Assembly (NCBI RefSeq): GCF_001657475.1
Contig: NZ_LXEY01000022.1
Span: 186,001-250,000 of the forward strand
Direction: 5' to 3'
Origin: Enteractinococcus helveticum
Lineage (GTDB): Bacteria; Actinomycetota; Actinomycetes; Actinomycetales; Micrococcaceae
DNA length: 64,000 nt
Shown here: piece after piece, positions 13,985 through 23,601 of the stretch
How positions within the stretch are numbered: the first letter of the stretch is position 1
Layout of the letters: the number at the start of each line of letters is the position of its first letter
Made by a program: the position numbers and the translations under genes
The notes under the pieces: model-generated
What the model saw: only the letters and a program-made list of their open reading frames with translations
Told to the model about the DNA's origin: nothing
The model's database searches: none

Positions 13985-14638
13985 ATGACCACATCCCAAA
14001 AGAATATCAAGGGACTGTTGGGCACGAAGCTCGGCATGACCCAGGTATGGGACGAGAACAACAACCTCATTCCCGTTACTGTGGTTCAGGCTGAGCCTAA
14101 CGTAGTTACCCAACTTCGCAACGAAGAAGTTGATGGCTACTCCGCTGTCCAAATTGCATACGGGGCAATCGATCCCCGTAAGGTCTCCAAACCATTGGTC
14201 GGACACTTCGACAAAGCCGGTGTAACACCGCGTCGTCACGTCGTTGAAATCCGTACCGCTGACGTAGCCAACTACGAACTCGGCCAGGACCTGACCGTTG
14301 AACTGTTCGAAGCAGGACAAAAAGTTGATGTCACTGCGAACTCCAAGGGTAAAGGCTTCGCCGGTGCCATGAAGCGCCACAACTTTGGTGGCTCATTCGC
14401 TTCCCACGGTGCGAAGAAAAACCACCGTAAACCAGGCTCGGTTGGTGGCGCAGCTACCCCAGGTCGTGTGTTCAAGGGCAAGAAGCTTCCAGGCCGCATG
14501 GGTAACGTCAAAACAACCACTCAGAACCTGACTCTGCACGGTATCGATGCAGAGAACAACCTGCTGCTCATCAAAGGTGCAGTACCTGGCCCACGCGGTC
14601 GCGTTGTTCTGGTTCGCGATGCAGTGAAGGGAGCCTAG
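13985..14638 (+). CDS. rplC: 50S ribosomal protein L3
   Basis: 217-residue L3, an early assembly protein whose long loop reaches toward the peptidyl transferase centre. The loop region with [19 protein letters not shown] and the GRMG segment are intact. The ATG follows AGGGAGG (13965-13971) at slightly long spacing. The gene ends four bases before rplD, so the two are probably translated together. An N-terminal polar addition (MTTSQKN) precedes the conserved [13 protein letters not shown]. Confidence 0.98.
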   Translation: MTTSQKNIKGLLGTKLGMTQVWDENNNLIPVTVVQAEPNVVTQLRNEEVDGYSAVQIAYGAIDPRKVSKPLVGHFDKAGVTPRRHVVEIRTADVANYELGQDLTVELFEAGQKVDVTANSKGKGFAGAMKRHNFGGSFASHGAKKNHRKPGSVGGAATPGRVFKGKKLPGRMGNVKTTTQNLTLHGIDAENNLLLIKGAVPGPRGRVVLVRDAVKGA

Positions 14639-14642
14639 TTCA

Positions 14643-15251
14643 ATGGCTGTCAACAAAGTATCGGTGGATCTACCAGCTGAACTCTTTGACGTCGAAGCAA
14701 ACGTTGCTCTGATGCACCAAGTTGTCAACGCACAGCTTGCTGCCGCACGTCAGGGAACTCACGCGACGAAAACTCGCGCTGAAGTATCCGGTGGTGGACG
14801 CAAACCGTTTCGTCAAAAAGGTACCGGCCGTGCACGCCAGGGTTCGATCCGTGAACCACAGATGACCGGTGGCGGTATCGCACACGGTCCACAATCACGC
14901 GACTACTCGCAGCGTACCCCCAAGAAAATGATCGCAGCAGCCCTGCGCCAGGCACTGTCTGACCGTGCCCGCAACGGACGCATCCACGTCGTCGAAGCCC
15001 TGATTGATCAGGACACCCCTTCGACTAAAGCTGCAAAAACCGCGCTGGCAGAAGTCCAGAACGAACGTCGTAACTTCCTGGTCGTTATCGACCGGTCCGA
15101 CGACGTCGCTGCACTGTCAACTCGTAACCTGCAGCATGTTCACACGCTGTATGCTGATCAGCTCAACACCTACGACGTGTTGAAAGCTGACGACGTGGTC
15201 TTTACCAAGCCTGCATACGACGCCTTCGTGGCCGCTGCAAGCGCCAAGTAG
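14643..15251 (+). CDS. rplD: 50S ribosomal protein L4
   Basis: 202-residue L4, which lines the constriction of the peptide exit tunnel. The extended loop with [19 protein letters not shown] is complete; macrolide-resistance changes occur in this loop in other bacteria, and none is obvious here. In enteric bacteria L4 represses its own operon; no equivalent leader structure was identified. It starts four bases after rplC and 11 bases separate it from rplW. Confidence 0.98.
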   Translation: MAVNKVSVDLPAELFDVEANVALMHQVVNAQLAAARQGTHATKTRAEVSGGGRKPFRQKGTGRARQGSIREPQMTGGGIAHGPQSRDYSQRTPKKMIAAALRQALSDRARNGRIHVVEALIDQDTPSTKAAKTALAEVQNERRNFLVVIDRSDDVAALSTRNLQHVHTLYADQLNTYDVLKADDVVFTKPAYDAFVAAASAK

Positions 15252-15262
15252 GAGGAGACCAC

Positions 15263-15568
15263 ATGTCAACCAACATCGATAAGAACCCCCGCGACGTGAT
15301 CCTTGCTCCCGTCGTGAGTGAAAAGAGCTACTCGGACATGGACGAAGGCCGTTACACCTTCCTCGTGGACCCACGCTCAAATAAGTCTGAAATCAAACTG
15401 GCTATCGAAAAGATTTTCGACGTCAAGGTGGCTTCAGTCAACACCATGAACCGTGAGGGTAAGCGTCAGCGTACCCGTTTCGGCTACGGCACTCGCAAAG
15501 CTACCAAGCGCGCGATTGTCACGCTGAAAGAAGGTTCCATCGACATCTTCGGAGGTCCGGCTGCCTAA
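15263..15568 (+). CDS. rplW: 50S ribosomal protein L23
   Basis: 101-residue L23, which sits at the tunnel exit and docks trigger factor and signal recognition particle. The family segments [13 protein letters not shown] and RKRTRFGYG-like [17 protein letters not shown] are present. AGGAGG just upstream of the ATG is a strong ribosome-binding site. It is the fourth gene of the S10 operon. Confidence 0.97.
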   Translation: MSTNIDKNPRDVILAPVVSEKSYSDMDEGRYTFLVDPRSNKSEIKLAIEKIFDVKVASVNTMNREGKRQRTRFGYGTRKATKRAIVTLKEGSIDIFGGPAA

Positions 15569-15599
15569 GCCGGAGACCACTTAATCGAGGAATATATCT

Positions 15600-16439
15600 A
15601 TGGCAATTCGTAATTACAGACCGGTTACACCGGGCCAGCGCGGCTCGTCGGTATCCGAGTTCTCAGAAATCACCCGAACAACGCCCGAGAAGTCGTTGCT
15701 CCGCCCACTGTCAAAAACCGGTGGTCGTAACAACCTCGGACGTATCACATCACGTCACCGTGGTGGTGGACACAAGCGCCAGTACCGTCTGATCGACTTC
15801 CGCCGTCACGATAAAGATGGCGTACCGGCAAAGGTCGCTCACATCGAGTACGACCCAAACCGTACCGCCAACATTGCACTGTTGCACTACGTCGATGGAG
15901 CCAAGCGCTACATCCTCGCCCCAGCTCGTCTGAAGCAGGGCGACATGGTGAAGGCTGGCCCAAATGCCGACATCAAACCAGGCAACAACCTGCCGCTTCG
16001 TAACATCCCACTGGGTACCGTGATCCACGCTGTGGAACTGCGCCCAGGTGGCGGTGCGAAAATGGCACGTTCAGCTGGTGCATCCATCCAGCTGGTTGCT
16101 CGTGAAGGCAAATACGCACAACTACGCCTCCCATCGGGCGAAATCCGTAACGTTGACATCCGCTGCCGCGCCACCGTTGGTGAAGTCGGCAACGCCGAGC
16201 AGATCAATATCTCGTGGGGTAAAGCCGGACGTATGCGCTGGAAAGGCGTACGTCCACAAACCCGCGGTGCCGCTATGAACCCTGTGGATCACCCACACGG
16301 TGGTGGTGAAGGTAAGACCTCCGGTGGTCGTCACCCATCGAACCCGAATGGTAAGAAGGAAGGCCGTACACGCCGTCCGAATAAGGCCAGCGACCAGTAC
16401 ATTGTGCGTCGTCGTCCGAAAAGCAAGAAGAATCGATAG
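15600..16439 (+). CDS. rplB: 50S ribosomal protein L2
   Basis: 279-residue L2, needed for subunit joining and for forming the peptidyl transferase centre. The conserved C-terminal [20 protein letters not shown], with the histidine implicated in activity, is intact, as is the N-terminal [15 protein letters not shown]. It starts 31 bases after rplW and is followed 14 bases later by rpsS. Confidence 0.98.
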   Translation: MAIRNYRPVTPGQRGSSVSEFSEITRTTPEKSLLRPLSKTGGRNNLGRITSRHRGGGHKRQYRLIDFRRHDKDGVPAKVAHIEYDPNRTANIALLHYVDGAKRYILAPARLKQGDMVKAGPNADIKPGNNLPLRNIPLGTVIHAVELRPGGGAKMARSAGASIQLVAREGKYAQLRLPSGEIRNVDIRCRATVGEVGNAEQINISWGKAGRMRWKGVRPQTRGAAMNPVDHPHGGGEGKTSGGRHPSNPNGKKEGRTRRPNKASDQYIVRRRPKSKKNR

Positions 16440-16453
16440 GAGCTGATCTCTTT

Positions 16454-16732
16454 ATGCCACGCAGCCTGAAGAAGGGCCCCTACGTAGATCAGCACTTGTA
16501 CCTCAAGGTTCTTGCTGAGAACGAAAAGGGCACTAAAAACGTTATCCGCACTTGGTCACGTCGTTCGATGATCATCCCGGACATGCTGGGTCACACCATT
16601 GCAGTCCACGATGGTCGCAAACACGTACCGGTGTTCGTTACCGAATCTATGGTCGGACACAAACTGGGAGAATTCGCGCCAACGCGTACCTTCCGCGGCC
16701 ACTCCAAGGACGACCAGAAAGGCCGCCGCTAA
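16454..16732 (+). CDS. rpsS: 30S ribosomal protein S19
   Basis: 92-residue S19, a protein of the small-subunit head near S13 and the A-site tRNA. The start [15 protein letters not shown] and the motif [20 protein letters not shown] are standard, and the length is normal. It lies between rplB and rplV in conserved order. Confidence 0.98.
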   Translation: MPRSLKKGPYVDQHLYLKVLAENEKGTKNVIRTWSRRSMIIPDMLGHTIAVHDGRKHVPVFVTESMVGHKLGEFAPTRTFRGHSKDDQKGRR

Positions 16733-16764
16733 GCGCGGTGGCTGATCTTAGAGAGGATTAAGCA

Positions 16765-17136
16765 ATGGAAGCCAAGGCAATTGCACGCTATTTGCGTGTT
16801 ACGCCAATGAAGGCCCGGCGCGTCGTCGACCTTGTTCGTGGTAAGCAAGCGAATGAAGCCCTGGCCATTTTGAAGTTCGCCCAGCAGGGCGCAGCTGATC
16901 CGGTGTACAAGGTACTGGCCTCTGCAGTATCCAACGCACGGGACAAAGCAGACCGCGAAGGCTTGGCCTTCAACGAAGAAGAACTGTTTGTCAGTGAAGC
17001 CTTCGTTGACGAAGGTCCAACCATGAAGCGCTACCAGCCACGCGCTCAGGGTCGTGCCTTCGAAATCAAGAAACGCACTAGCCACGTCACCGTGGTTGTT
17101 GCAACCGATGAAGATCAGGAAGGTGGGACCAACTAA
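16765..17136 (+). CDS. rplV: 50S ribosomal protein L22
   Basis: 123-residue L22, whose beta hairpin lines the exit tunnel beside L4. The conserved [19 protein letters not shown] opens the protein, and the hairpin segment with [21 protein letters not shown] is complete. The stop is immediately followed by the rpsC ATG with no spacer, so the two are probably coupled. Confidence 0.98.
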   Translation: MEAKAIARYLRVTPMKARRVVDLVRGKQANEALAILKFAQQGAADPVYKVLASAVSNARDKADREGLAFNEEELFVSEAFVDEGPTMKRYQPRAQGRAFEIKKRTSHVTVVVATDEDQEGGTN

Positions 17137-17907
17137 ATGGGTCAGAAAATTCACCCACACGGATTCCGCCTCGGCATTACCAAAGACCACGTTTCCCGCT
17201 GGTTCGCTGACTCCAACGTTGAAGGTCAGCGCTACAAGGACTTCGTCAAAGAAGACGTGCAGATCCGCAGCCTGCTGCAGGATGGCATGGAACGTGCCGG
17301 TATTTCCAAAGTTGAGATCGAACGTACCCGCGACCGTGTCCGTGTAGACGTACACACTGCTCGCCCAGGTATCGTCATCGGTCGCCGTGGTGCGGAAGCT
17401 GATCGCATTCGCCGTGAACTCGAAAAGCTCACTGGCAAGCAGATTCAGCTCAACATCCTAGAAGTTAAGAAACCAGAAACCGACGCACAGCTGGTAGCAC
17501 AGGGTGTCGCCGAGCAGCTCACCGCACGTGTGGCATTCCGCCGTGCAATGCGCCGCTCGATCCAGTCGGCAATGCGTGCAGGCGCCGAGGGTATCCGTAT
17601 TCAGGTATCCGGTCGTCTGGGCGGTGCCGATATGGGCCGTACCGAGTTCTACCGCGAAGGCCGTGTCCCGCTGCACACCTTGCGCGCCAACATCGACTTC
17701 GGTCAGTTCGAAGCCAAGACCACTTACGGACGCATCGGCGTCAAAGTATGGGTCTACAAGGGCGACTTCACCGATAAAGAATTGGCCGCTCAGGAAGCAG
17801 CCGCTCCATCAGGCCGTGGTGGCCGTGGTGGTCGCGGTGGTGCACGCCGTCGCCGTGGTGGCGCCCCATCGGGTGCCCGCGCTGGCGCTCAAGGAGGCAA
17901 CGCGTAA
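17137..17907 (+). CDS. rpsC: 30S ribosomal protein S3
   Basis: 256-residue S3, part of the mRNA entry tunnel and its helicase activity. The KH domain is recognisable by [17 protein letters not shown], and the RNA-binding arginines of [16 protein letters not shown] are present. The last 30 or so residues form a glycine- and arginine-rich tail ([17 protein letters not shown]) that is longer than in E. coli but common in actinobacteria. The stop overlaps the rplP start by one base (TAATG). Confidence 0.98.
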   Translation: MGQKIHPHGFRLGITKDHVSRWFADSNVEGQRYKDFVKEDVQIRSLLQDGMERAGISKVEIERTRDRVRVDVHTARPGIVIGRRGAEADRIRRELEKLTGKQIQLNILEVKKPETDAQLVAQGVAEQLTARVAFRRAMRRSIQSAMRAGAEGIRIQVSGRLGGADMGRTEFYREGRVPLHTLRANIDFGQFEAKTTYGRIGVKVWVYKGDFTDKELAAQEAAAPSGRGGRGGRGGARRRRGGAPSGARAGAQGGNA

Positions 17908-18323
17908 TGCTTATCCCACGTCGCGTAAAATTCCGTAAACAGCACCGCCCAGGCCGTAAAGGTATGGCCAAGGGTGGCACCGAAGTATCCTTCGGTGAAT
18001 GGGGTCTGCAGGCAACCACCCGCGCATATGTAACCAACCGTCAGATCGAGGCAGCTCGTATCGCGATGACCCGTTACATCAAACGTGGTGGCCACGTGTG
18101 GATCAACATTTTCCCAGACCGTCCGCTGACCAAAAAACCAGCTGAAGTTCGCATGGGTTCGGGTAAAGGCTCCCCAGAATTCTGGGTAGCCAACGTAAAA
18201 CCCGGCCGTGTCATGTTTGAACTGTCTGGCGTCACCGAAGAGGTCGCTCGCGAAGCTCTGCGTCTGGCTGCACACAAGCTGCCAGTCAAGGCTCGCATTG
18301 TACGCCGAGAGGGTGGTGAATAA
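17907..18323 (+). CDS. rplP: 50S ribosomal protein L16
   Basis: 138-residue L16, which organises the A-site tRNA region of the large subunit. [19 protein letters not shown] and the C-terminal [14 protein letters not shown] are typical. It overlaps rpsC by one base and stops two bases before rpmC, so translation runs across both junctions. Confidence 0.98.
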   Translation: MLIPRRVKFRKQHRPGRKGMAKGGTEVSFGEWGLQATTRAYVTNRQIEAARIAMTRYIKRGGHVWINIFPDRPLTKKPAEVRMGSGKGSPEFWVANVKPGRVMFELSGVTEEVAREALRLAAHKLPVKARIVRREGGE

Positions 18324-18325
18324 CC

Positions 18326-18598
18326 ATGGCATTGGGTTCACCTGAACTGACAACTGAAGCACTCGATGGTTTCGATAACGCACGCCTGCGTGAAGAACTC
18401 GACAAAGCAAAAGCCGAGTTATTCAACCTGCGCTTCCAAGCAGCAACCGGTCAAATTGAAAACACCGGTCGCATCAAGATCGTCAAACGCGATGTTGCAC
18501 GTATCATGACCGTGCTGCGCGAACGCGATCTTGGTATCCGCGAAGAAGTCGAAGCCAGCGAAGAAGACATCAAAGACAAAAAGAAAAGCCGCAAGTAG
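18326..18598 (+). CDS. rpmC: 50S ribosomal protein L29
   Basis: 90-residue L29, a tunnel-exit protein. The core from [19 protein letters not shown] to [12 protein letters not shown] matches the family. The protein is about 20 residues longer than the common 65-70, because of a charged C-terminal tail ([17 protein letters not shown]). A tail of this kind is seen in other Micrococcales. It starts two bases after rplP. Confidence 0.95.
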   Translation: MALGSPELTTEALDGFDNARLREELDKAKAELFNLRFQAATGQIENTGRIKIVKRDVARIMTVLRERDLGIREEVEASEEDIKDKKKSRK

Positions 18599-18615
18599 GC
18601 TGAGGAGGAATGACA

Positions 18616-18900
18616 GTGACTGAGTCTGTTGACACCGCAGCCGCACCAGAGCGCAATTATCGCAAAACTCTGCGTGGAGTCGTCGTCTCCGACAAGATGG
18701 AAAAAACCATCGTTGTCGAGATCGAATACTTCAAGCAGCACGCTCTGTACGGCAAAATCATGCGCCGCACCAAGCGCGTCAAAGCCCATGACGAAGAAAA
18801 CACCGCCGGCATCGGCGATACCGTTCGTCTAGCCGAGACCCGCCCGCTCTCCAAGAGCAAGCACTGGCGCCTCGTCGAAATCGTAGAACGCGCTAAGTAA
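18616..18900 (+). CDS. rpsQ: 30S ribosomal protein S17
   Basis: 94-residue S17, an assembly protein of the small-subunit body. GTG at 18616 is preferred because AGGAGG (18603-18608) lies seven bases upstream; the ATG at 18610 would leave only one base. The core [20 protein letters not shown] is typical. It is the last gene of the S10 operon here, and a strong terminator follows. Confidence 0.96.
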   Translation: MTESVDTAAAPERNYRKTLRGVVVSDKMEKTIVVEIEYFKQHALYGKIMRRTKRVKAHDEENTAGIGDTVRLAETRPLSKSKHWRLVEIVERAK

Positions 18901-18924
18901 GCCTTCTGCTTCGACGCACACATT

Positions 18925-18968
18925 AACACTGCATCCGCATCAAGAACTCCTGATGCGGATGCAGTGTT
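18925..18968 (+). terminator. Strong terminator between S10 and spc clusters
   Basis: A perfect 18-base stem (18925-18942 with 18951-18968) has an 8-base loop, followed by TT. It starts 25 bases after rpsQ and separates the S10 operon from rplN, which must then have its own promoter. Confidence 0.93.
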
Positions 18969-19298
18969 TTAACACCAACAAGGAATCCAACCCAGCCGAG
19001 AGTAGTGAACAACGATTTTCCAAAACCACCTGGCGTGCGGTAGCATGTTGTAGCTGTGCCCTTTTCATAGCTCGGCCATCCACCGGGTATCTGACGACAA
19101 GTAAGCACAACATCTTGCATAAACGTGCCTCGGCCCTGGCTCAAAAGCACTGTGCGATCAGTTTGCCTCTGTGTGCAACCCGATCACATACGTCTCACCT
19201 AGCTAGGGGTAAGCACAGCAAGAATATTTCCATGACCGTTCCGCAAGGCTCAACCCACCCGAGGGCTGAGAACCAGCGAGACAAGCAGGAGTAAGCAA
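18969..19298. other. 330-base spacer with expected spc promoter
   Basis: No gene is seen. The stretch lies between a strong terminator and rplN, so it must hold the promoter for rplN to rplO. TTGCCT at 19163-19168 with CATACG 18 bases later is a weak candidate. The leader ends in AGGAG at 19287-19291. Confidence 0.5.
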
Positions 19299-19667
19299 GT
19301 GATTCAACAAGAATCGCGGCTCAAAGTTGCCGACAACACCGGTGCGAAAGAAATTCTCACCATCCGTGTCCTCGGTGGCTCTGGACGCCGCTATGCATCC
19401 ATCGGCGACGTTATCGTCGCCACTGTCAAAGATGCCATCCCAGGCGGTGCCGTCAAAAAAGGCGACGTCGTCAAAGCAGTCGTAGTACGCACCAAGAAAT
19501 CGGTTCGTCGCGCAGATGGCTCCTACATCAAGTTCGACGAAAACGCAGCAGTCATCCTTCGTCAGGATAACGAACCACGCGGTACTCGTATCTTCGGCCC
19601 AGTTGCCCGTGAGCTACGTGATAACCAGTTCATGCGTATCGTATCGCTGGCTCCGGAGGTGATCTAA
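19299..19667 (+). CDS. rplN: 50S ribosomal protein L14
   Basis: 122-residue L14, which forms intersubunit bridges with 16S rRNA. GTG at 19299 is seven bases after AGGAG and gives the canonical [18 protein letters not shown]. The length is standard. It is the first gene of the spc cluster in this genome because of the terminator before it, and is three bases from rplX. Confidence 0.98.
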   Translation: MIQQESRLKVADNTGAKEILTIRVLGGSGRRYASIGDVIVATVKDAIPGGAVKKGDVVKAVVVRTKKSVRRADGSYIKFDENAAVILRQDNEPRGTRIFGPVARELRDNQFMRIVSLAPEVI

Positions 19668-19670
19668 CCC

Positions 19671-20012
19671 ATGGCGAAGATCAAAAAAGACGATCTCGTA
19701 CAGGTTTTGTCAGGTAAAGACCGCGGCAAACAGGGCAAAGTCCTGCGCGTTCTTCCAAAACAAGACAAAGTCCTCGTTGAAGGTGTCAACCGGATAACCA
19801 AGCACGTTCGTGCAGGCCAGGGACCAGACGGCGCAACCGAAGGTGGACGTGTAGAAGAGGAAGCTCTGATGCACATCTCCAACGTTGCAGTTGTTGATCC
19901 TGAAACCGAAAAACCAACCCGCGTTGGTTACCGTTTTGAAGAAGTCGAAGAAGACGGCGAAACCAAGATCGTCAAGGTCCGTTATGCCAAGGCCTCTGGA
20001 AAGGAGCTGTAA
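19671..20012 (+). CDS. rplX: 50S ribosomal protein L24
   Basis: 113-residue L24, an assembly-initiating protein near the tunnel exit. The KOW motif is visible as [17 protein letters not shown] near the N-terminus. The length is typical for actinobacteria. The stop overlaps the rplE ATG by one base, indicating coupled translation. Confidence 0.97.
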   Translation: MAKIKKDDLVQVLSGKDRGKQGKVLRVLPKQDKVLVEGVNRITKHVRAGQGPDGATEGGRVEEEALMHISNVAVVDPETEKPTRVGYRFEEVEEDGETKIVKVRYAKASGKEL

Positions 20013-20593
20013 TGACACAGGTATCTGAAAACGCAGCCTCCAAGGTCAGCCCACGTCTGAAGACCAAATACCGCGACGAAATCAAAGCCGAACTCCAAAG
20101 CGAGTTCAACTACGAAAACGTCATGCAGGTACCAGGTCTGGAAAAGATCGTGGTCAACATGGGTGTCGGTGAAGCCGCACGTGACTCGAAAGTCATCAAC
20201 GGTGCCATCGAAGACCTCACCGCAATCACCGGCCAGAAACCACAGGTAACCCGCGCCAAGAAATCCATCGCACAGTTCAAACTGCGTGAAGGTATGCCAA
20301 TTGGTACACACGTCACCATGCGCGGCGACCGTATGTGGGAATTCCTGGACCGCCTGGTTACGTTCGCGCTACCACGTATCCGTGACTTCCGCGGCCTGAG
20401 CCCTCGCCAATTCGACGGCAATGGTAACTACACCTTTGGTCTGTCCGAACAGTCCGTATTCCACGAAATCGATCAAGACAAGATCGACCGTGTACGCGGT
20501 ATGGACATCACCCTAGTAACCACCGCCAAGACCGACGCCGAAGGCCGTGCACTGTTGCGTGCGCTGGGCTTCCCGTTCAAGGCAGACCAGTAA
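20012..20593 (+). CDS. rplE: 50S ribosomal protein L5
   Basis: 193-residue L5, which binds 5S rRNA and touches P-site tRNA. The motifs [14 protein letters not shown] and [20 protein letters not shown] are conserved. A short polar N-terminal addition precedes the core. Only 73 bases lie between it and rpsH, too little for the rpsN gene found at this place in many bacteria. Confidence 0.98.
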   Translation: MTQVSENAASKVSPRLKTKYRDEIKAELQSEFNYENVMQVPGLEKIVVNMGVGEAARDSKVINGAIEDLTAITGQKPQVTRAKKSIAQFKLREGMPIGTHVTMRGDRMWEFLDRLVTFALPRIRDFRGLSPRQFDGNGNYTFGLSEQSVFHEIDQDKIDRVRGMDITLVTTAKTDAEGRALLRALGFPFKADQ

Positions 20594-20666
20594 TCCAACT
20601 ACGTTATAGGTCTTGACCCGGTGTACCGGATCAGGAAACCACAACGAGAAAAGGCTAAAGCCACAT

Positions 20667-21065
20667 ATGAGTATGACCGACCCCGTCGCAGACATGTTGA
20701 CACGTCTGCGCAACGCAAACTCGGCGCATCACGACTCCGTGAGCATGCCGTCTTCAAAACTGAAGCGCGGCGTCGCCGAAATCCTGAAAAACGAAGGCTA
20801 CATCGCCGACTGGAACGAAGTTGATGCACGTGTAGGCAAAGACCTCGTGCTCGACCTGAAATTTGGTCCACAGCGTCAGCGCTCCATCGCCGGAGTACGC
20901 CGCATCTCTAAGCCAGGTCTGCGCGTCTACGCAAAATCCACCAAACTGCCACATGTGCTGGGTGGACTGGGCATCGCGATCCTGTCGACTTCATCTGGTC
21001 TGCTGACCGACCGTCAAGCAGCTTCGAAAGGTGTGGGTGGGGAAGTCCTCGCCTACGTCTGGTAA
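20667..21065 (+). CDS. rpsH: 30S ribosomal protein S8
   Basis: 132-residue S8, a central-domain assembly protein that represses the spc operon in E. coli. ATG at 20667 gives [20 protein letters not shown], which matches the family; the frame extends further upstream without similarity, and a second ATG two codons later is also possible. The C-terminal [19 protein letters not shown] is complete. Confidence 0.97.
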   Translation: MSMTDPVADMLTRLRNANSAHHDSVSMPSSKLKRGVAEILKNEGYIADWNEVDARVGKDLVLDLKFGPQRQRSIAGVRRISKPGLRVYAKSTKLPHVLGGLGIAILSTSSGLLTDRQAASKGVGGEVLAYVW

Positions 21066-21083
21066 CGGAAAGGAAGGGAAACA

Positions 21084-21617
21084 ATGTCACGTATTGGAAA
21101 GCTTCCGATCACCGTACCTTCCGGCGTCGAAGTTGCCATCAACGGCTCCGATGTGTCCGTCAAAGGACCCAAAGGTGAGCTGGGCATGAGCATCAGCGGC
21201 CCGATTGAAGCCAAGCTCGAAGAAAACACCATCACGGTTATCCGTCCGGATGACGAACGCGAATCCCGTTCGCTTCACGGCCTGACCCGTACCCTGATCG
21301 ATAACATGATCGTTGGCGTCACCGCTGGCTACTCCAAGAAATTGGAACTGCACGGTACCGGTTACCGCGTGGTTGCTAAAGGCAGCGACCTTGAACTGCA
21401 GCTTGGCTTCTCCCACCCGGTTGAAGTCACCGCTCCAGAAGGTATCGCCTTTGCTATCGAAGGCAACACGATCACCGTATCGGGTATCGATAAACAACTT
21501 GTCGGCGAAACTGCCGCAAACATCCGTAAACTGCGCGTTACCGAACCTTATAAGGCCAAAGGTATTCGCTACGAGGGTGAAACCATCCGCCGCAAGGCCG
21601 GAAAGGCAGGTAAGTAA
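21084..21617 (+). CDS. rplF: 50S ribosomal protein L6
   Basis: 177-residue L6, built of two similar domains near the factor-binding centre. [17 protein letters not shown] and the C-terminal [20 protein letters not shown] are diagnostic. The stop overlaps the rplR ATG by one base. Confidence 0.98.
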   Translation: MSRIGKLPITVPSGVEVAINGSDVSVKGPKGELGMSISGPIEAKLEENTITVIRPDDERESRSLHGLTRTLIDNMIVGVTAGYSKKLELHGTGYRVVAKGSDLELQLGFSHPVEVTAPEGIAFAIEGNTITVSGIDKQLVGETAANIRKLRVTEPYKAKGIRYEGETIRRKAGKAGK

Positions 21618-21991
21618 TGTCAACTGTCAGTATCAAAGGCAAAGGCAAAAACGCTGCCCGCCGTCGCCGTCACGCACGTGTACGCAAACGGATTCAGGGT
21701 ACAGCCGCACGCCCACGTCTGGTTGTCAACCGTTCCGCACGCCACATTTTTGCCCAGGTTATCGACGACGAAGCCGGTGTCACGCTGGTGTCAGCTTCCA
21801 CCATGGAAGCCGACCTGCGCGCATCCGACGCTGAGAAAACCGATAAAGCTCGCAAAGTAGGCGAAATGATTGCACAGCGCGCTGAAGACGCCGGTGTGAC
21901 CGCAGTCGTATTCGACCGCGCTGGTCACAAATACCACGGTCGTATCGCAGCAGTCGCTGACGGTGCACGGGAAGGTGGACTGAAGCTGTGA
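21617..21991 (+). CDS. rplR: 50S ribosomal protein L18
   Basis: 124-residue L18, one of the three 5S rRNA binding proteins with L5 and L25. The basic N-terminus with [16 protein letters not shown] and the motif [20 protein letters not shown] are typical. Its stop overlaps the GTG of rpsE in a GTGA arrangement, so translation of S5 may restart from here. Confidence 0.97.
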   Translation: MSTVSIKGKGKNAARRRRHARVRKRIQGTAARPRLVVNRSARHIFAQVIDDEAGVTLVSASTMEADLRASDAEKTDKARKVGEMIAQRAEDAGVTAVVFDRAGHKYHGRIAAVADGAREGGLKL

Positions 21992-22719
21992 CCGAAGCAA
22001 ACAACGAAAAGGACACACAGGTGACCGAAACAACTCAAGAGGCTGTATCGGAAACCTCGCACGGCTCCGACAGCCAGCACACCGAGCGCGGTGGCCGTGG
22101 CCAACGTCGTGGCCAGCGCTCCGAACGTGGCGATCGATCAGACCGCGGCGGACGCCGTGGCGGCCGTGATGACAACAAAGACCAGTTCCTAGAACGCGTC
22201 GTTGCCATCAACCGTGTCGCCAAAGTGGTCAAGGGTGGACGCCGGTTCGCTTTCACCGCACTTGTAGTCGTCGGCGACGGCGACGGCATGGTCGGTGTCG
22301 GCTACGGTAAAGCCAAAGAAGTCCCAGCTGCCATCGCTAAAGGTGTCGAAGAAGCCAAGAAGAGCTTCTTCCGCGTCCCACGCGTCGGCACGACCATCCC
22401 ACACCTGTCCCAGGGTGAAGATGCCGCAGGCGTTGTCTTGCTGCGTCCAGCCTCGCCAGGTACCGGTGTTATTGCTGGTGGTCCAGTTCGTGCGGTACTG
22501 GAAGCTGCCGGTATTACCGACGTGCTGTCCAAGTCCATGGGCTCGGCTAACGCCATCAACATTGTTCGCGCTACCGTTGAGGCACTGCGCCAGCTGGAAG
22601 GCCCCGAAGAGGTCGCAGCTCGCCGCGGACTGCCAGTCGACGAAGTTGCCCCACGGGCAATGCTGCGCACAATCGAAGAAGCCCGTGCCAAGCGTGCTGA
22701 AGAAAAGGCAGGTGCATAA
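21988..22719 (+). CDS. rpsE: 30S ribosomal protein S5
   Basis: 243-residue S5, involved in mRNA entry and translational accuracy. The core starts near [21 protein letters not shown]. An N-terminal extension of about 60 residues is rich in RGG and RGD repeats and is longer than in E. coli, as seen in other actinobacteria. Two starts compete: GTG at 21988, overlapping rplR, and GTG at 22021, seven bases after AAAAGGA. The second has the better ribosome-binding site. Confidence 0.95.
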   Translation: MTEANNEKDTQVTETTQEAVSETSHGSDSQHTERGGRGQRRGQRSERGDRSDRGGRRGGRDDNKDQFLERVVAINRVAKVVKGGRRFAFTALVVVGDGDGMVGVGYGKAKEVPAAIAKGVEEAKKSFFRVPRVGTTIPHLSQGEDAAGVVLLRPASPGTGVIAGGPVRAVLEAAGITDVLSKSMGSANAINIVRATVEALRQLEGPEEVAARRGLPVDEVAPRAMLRTIEEARAKRAEEKAGA

Positions 22720-22721
22720 TC

Positions 22722-22946
22722 GTGGCAAACTTCGACTCAACCCCGAAGAACCTTGTGCCATCCGACGCAACCCTGACCATCACACAGGTACGCTCGGCTA
22801 TCGGACGCAAGCCAAAACACGTTGAAACTCTGCGGTCGCTCGGCCTGAGAGGTATCGGCAAGTCCGTTACCCGTAGCGCCGACGCCGTCACCGTGGGCAT
22901 GGTCAACTCCGTGTCCCACCTGGTAAAGGTCGAGGAGGTCGACTAA
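22722..22946 (+). CDS. rpmD: 50S ribosomal protein L30
   Basis: 74-residue L30. The core [20 protein letters not shown] and [10 protein letters not shown] is intact, with about ten extra residues at the N-terminus. The start is GTG two bases after rpsE, and the stop overlaps the rplO ATG by one base. Confidence 0.95.
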   Translation: MANFDSTPKNLVPSDATLTITQVRSAIGRKPKHVETLRSLGLRGIGKSVTRSADAVTVGMVNSVSHLVKVEEVD

Positions 22947-23407
22947 TGGCTGAAGAACAACAAGAAGCGATCAAACTTCACGACCTGCGTCCAGCAAAAG
23001 GCTCGAACAAACGCAAACTGCGTTACGGTCGTGGTGAAGGCGGTAAGGGCGGTAAGACCGCAACCCGTGGTACCAAGGGCACCCGTGCTCGCAATAAGGT
23101 GCCAGCAGGTTTCGAAGGTGGACAGCTGCCGCTGTACATGCGCCTTCCAAAACTGCGCGGTTTCAAAAACCCTGCCAAAATCAACTACCAAGTTGTGAAC
23201 TTGGACAAACTGACCGAATCCTTCCCAGAAGGCGGCGACGTCACCGTTGCTGACCTTGTGGCCAAGGGCCTGGTTCGCAAGAACCAGCCGGTCAAAGTCC
23301 TCGGCTCAGGTGACATCGGTGTCGCAGTCAATGTGACCGCCGATGCATTCTCCAAATCAGCTGTCGACAAGATTGCTGCAGCCGGAGGCTCAACAACCAC
23401 TGCATAA
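22946..23407 (+). CDS. rplO: 50S ribosomal protein L15
   Basis: 153-residue L15, a late-assembly large-subunit protein. [20 protein letters not shown] and the glycine-rich [17 protein letters not shown] are diagnostic. It is the last gene before a hairpin and secY, and overlaps rpmD by one base. Confidence 0.98.
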   Translation: MAEEQQEAIKLHDLRPAKGSNKRKLRYGRGEGGKGGKTATRGTKGTRARNKVPAGFEGGQLPLYMRLPKLRGFKNPAKINYQVVNLDKLTESFPEGGDVTVADLVAKGLVRKNQPVKVLGSGDIGVAVNVTADAFSKSAVDKIAAAGGSTTTA

Positions 23408-23442
23408 CCCTGTTCTGACATAGGACAGCGTGAGCTGATAAG

Positions 23443-23485
23443 CGGCCCTCGACCGTTGACGAATCTCGTCACAGGTCGAGGGCCG
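23443..23485 (+). terminator. Hairpin between rplO and secY
   Basis: A perfect 12-base GC-rich stem (23443-23454 with 23474-23485) encloses a smaller inner stem TGACGA/TCGTCA. It is followed by TAGGTTTTAAC. It probably ends the ribosomal protein transcript, leaving secY-adk with its own promoter in the next 115 bases, or it attenuates read-through. Confidence 0.75.
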
Positions 23486-23601
23486 TAGGTTTTAACGTTA
23501 GAATGCAAACCGTGCCTTTTCCTTGGCACACCGCGTACAAAAGATCCGGCGCTCTGTCGAATCTACGAAAGTGCAGTCTCGCACTACTGTCAGGAGGACA
23601 C

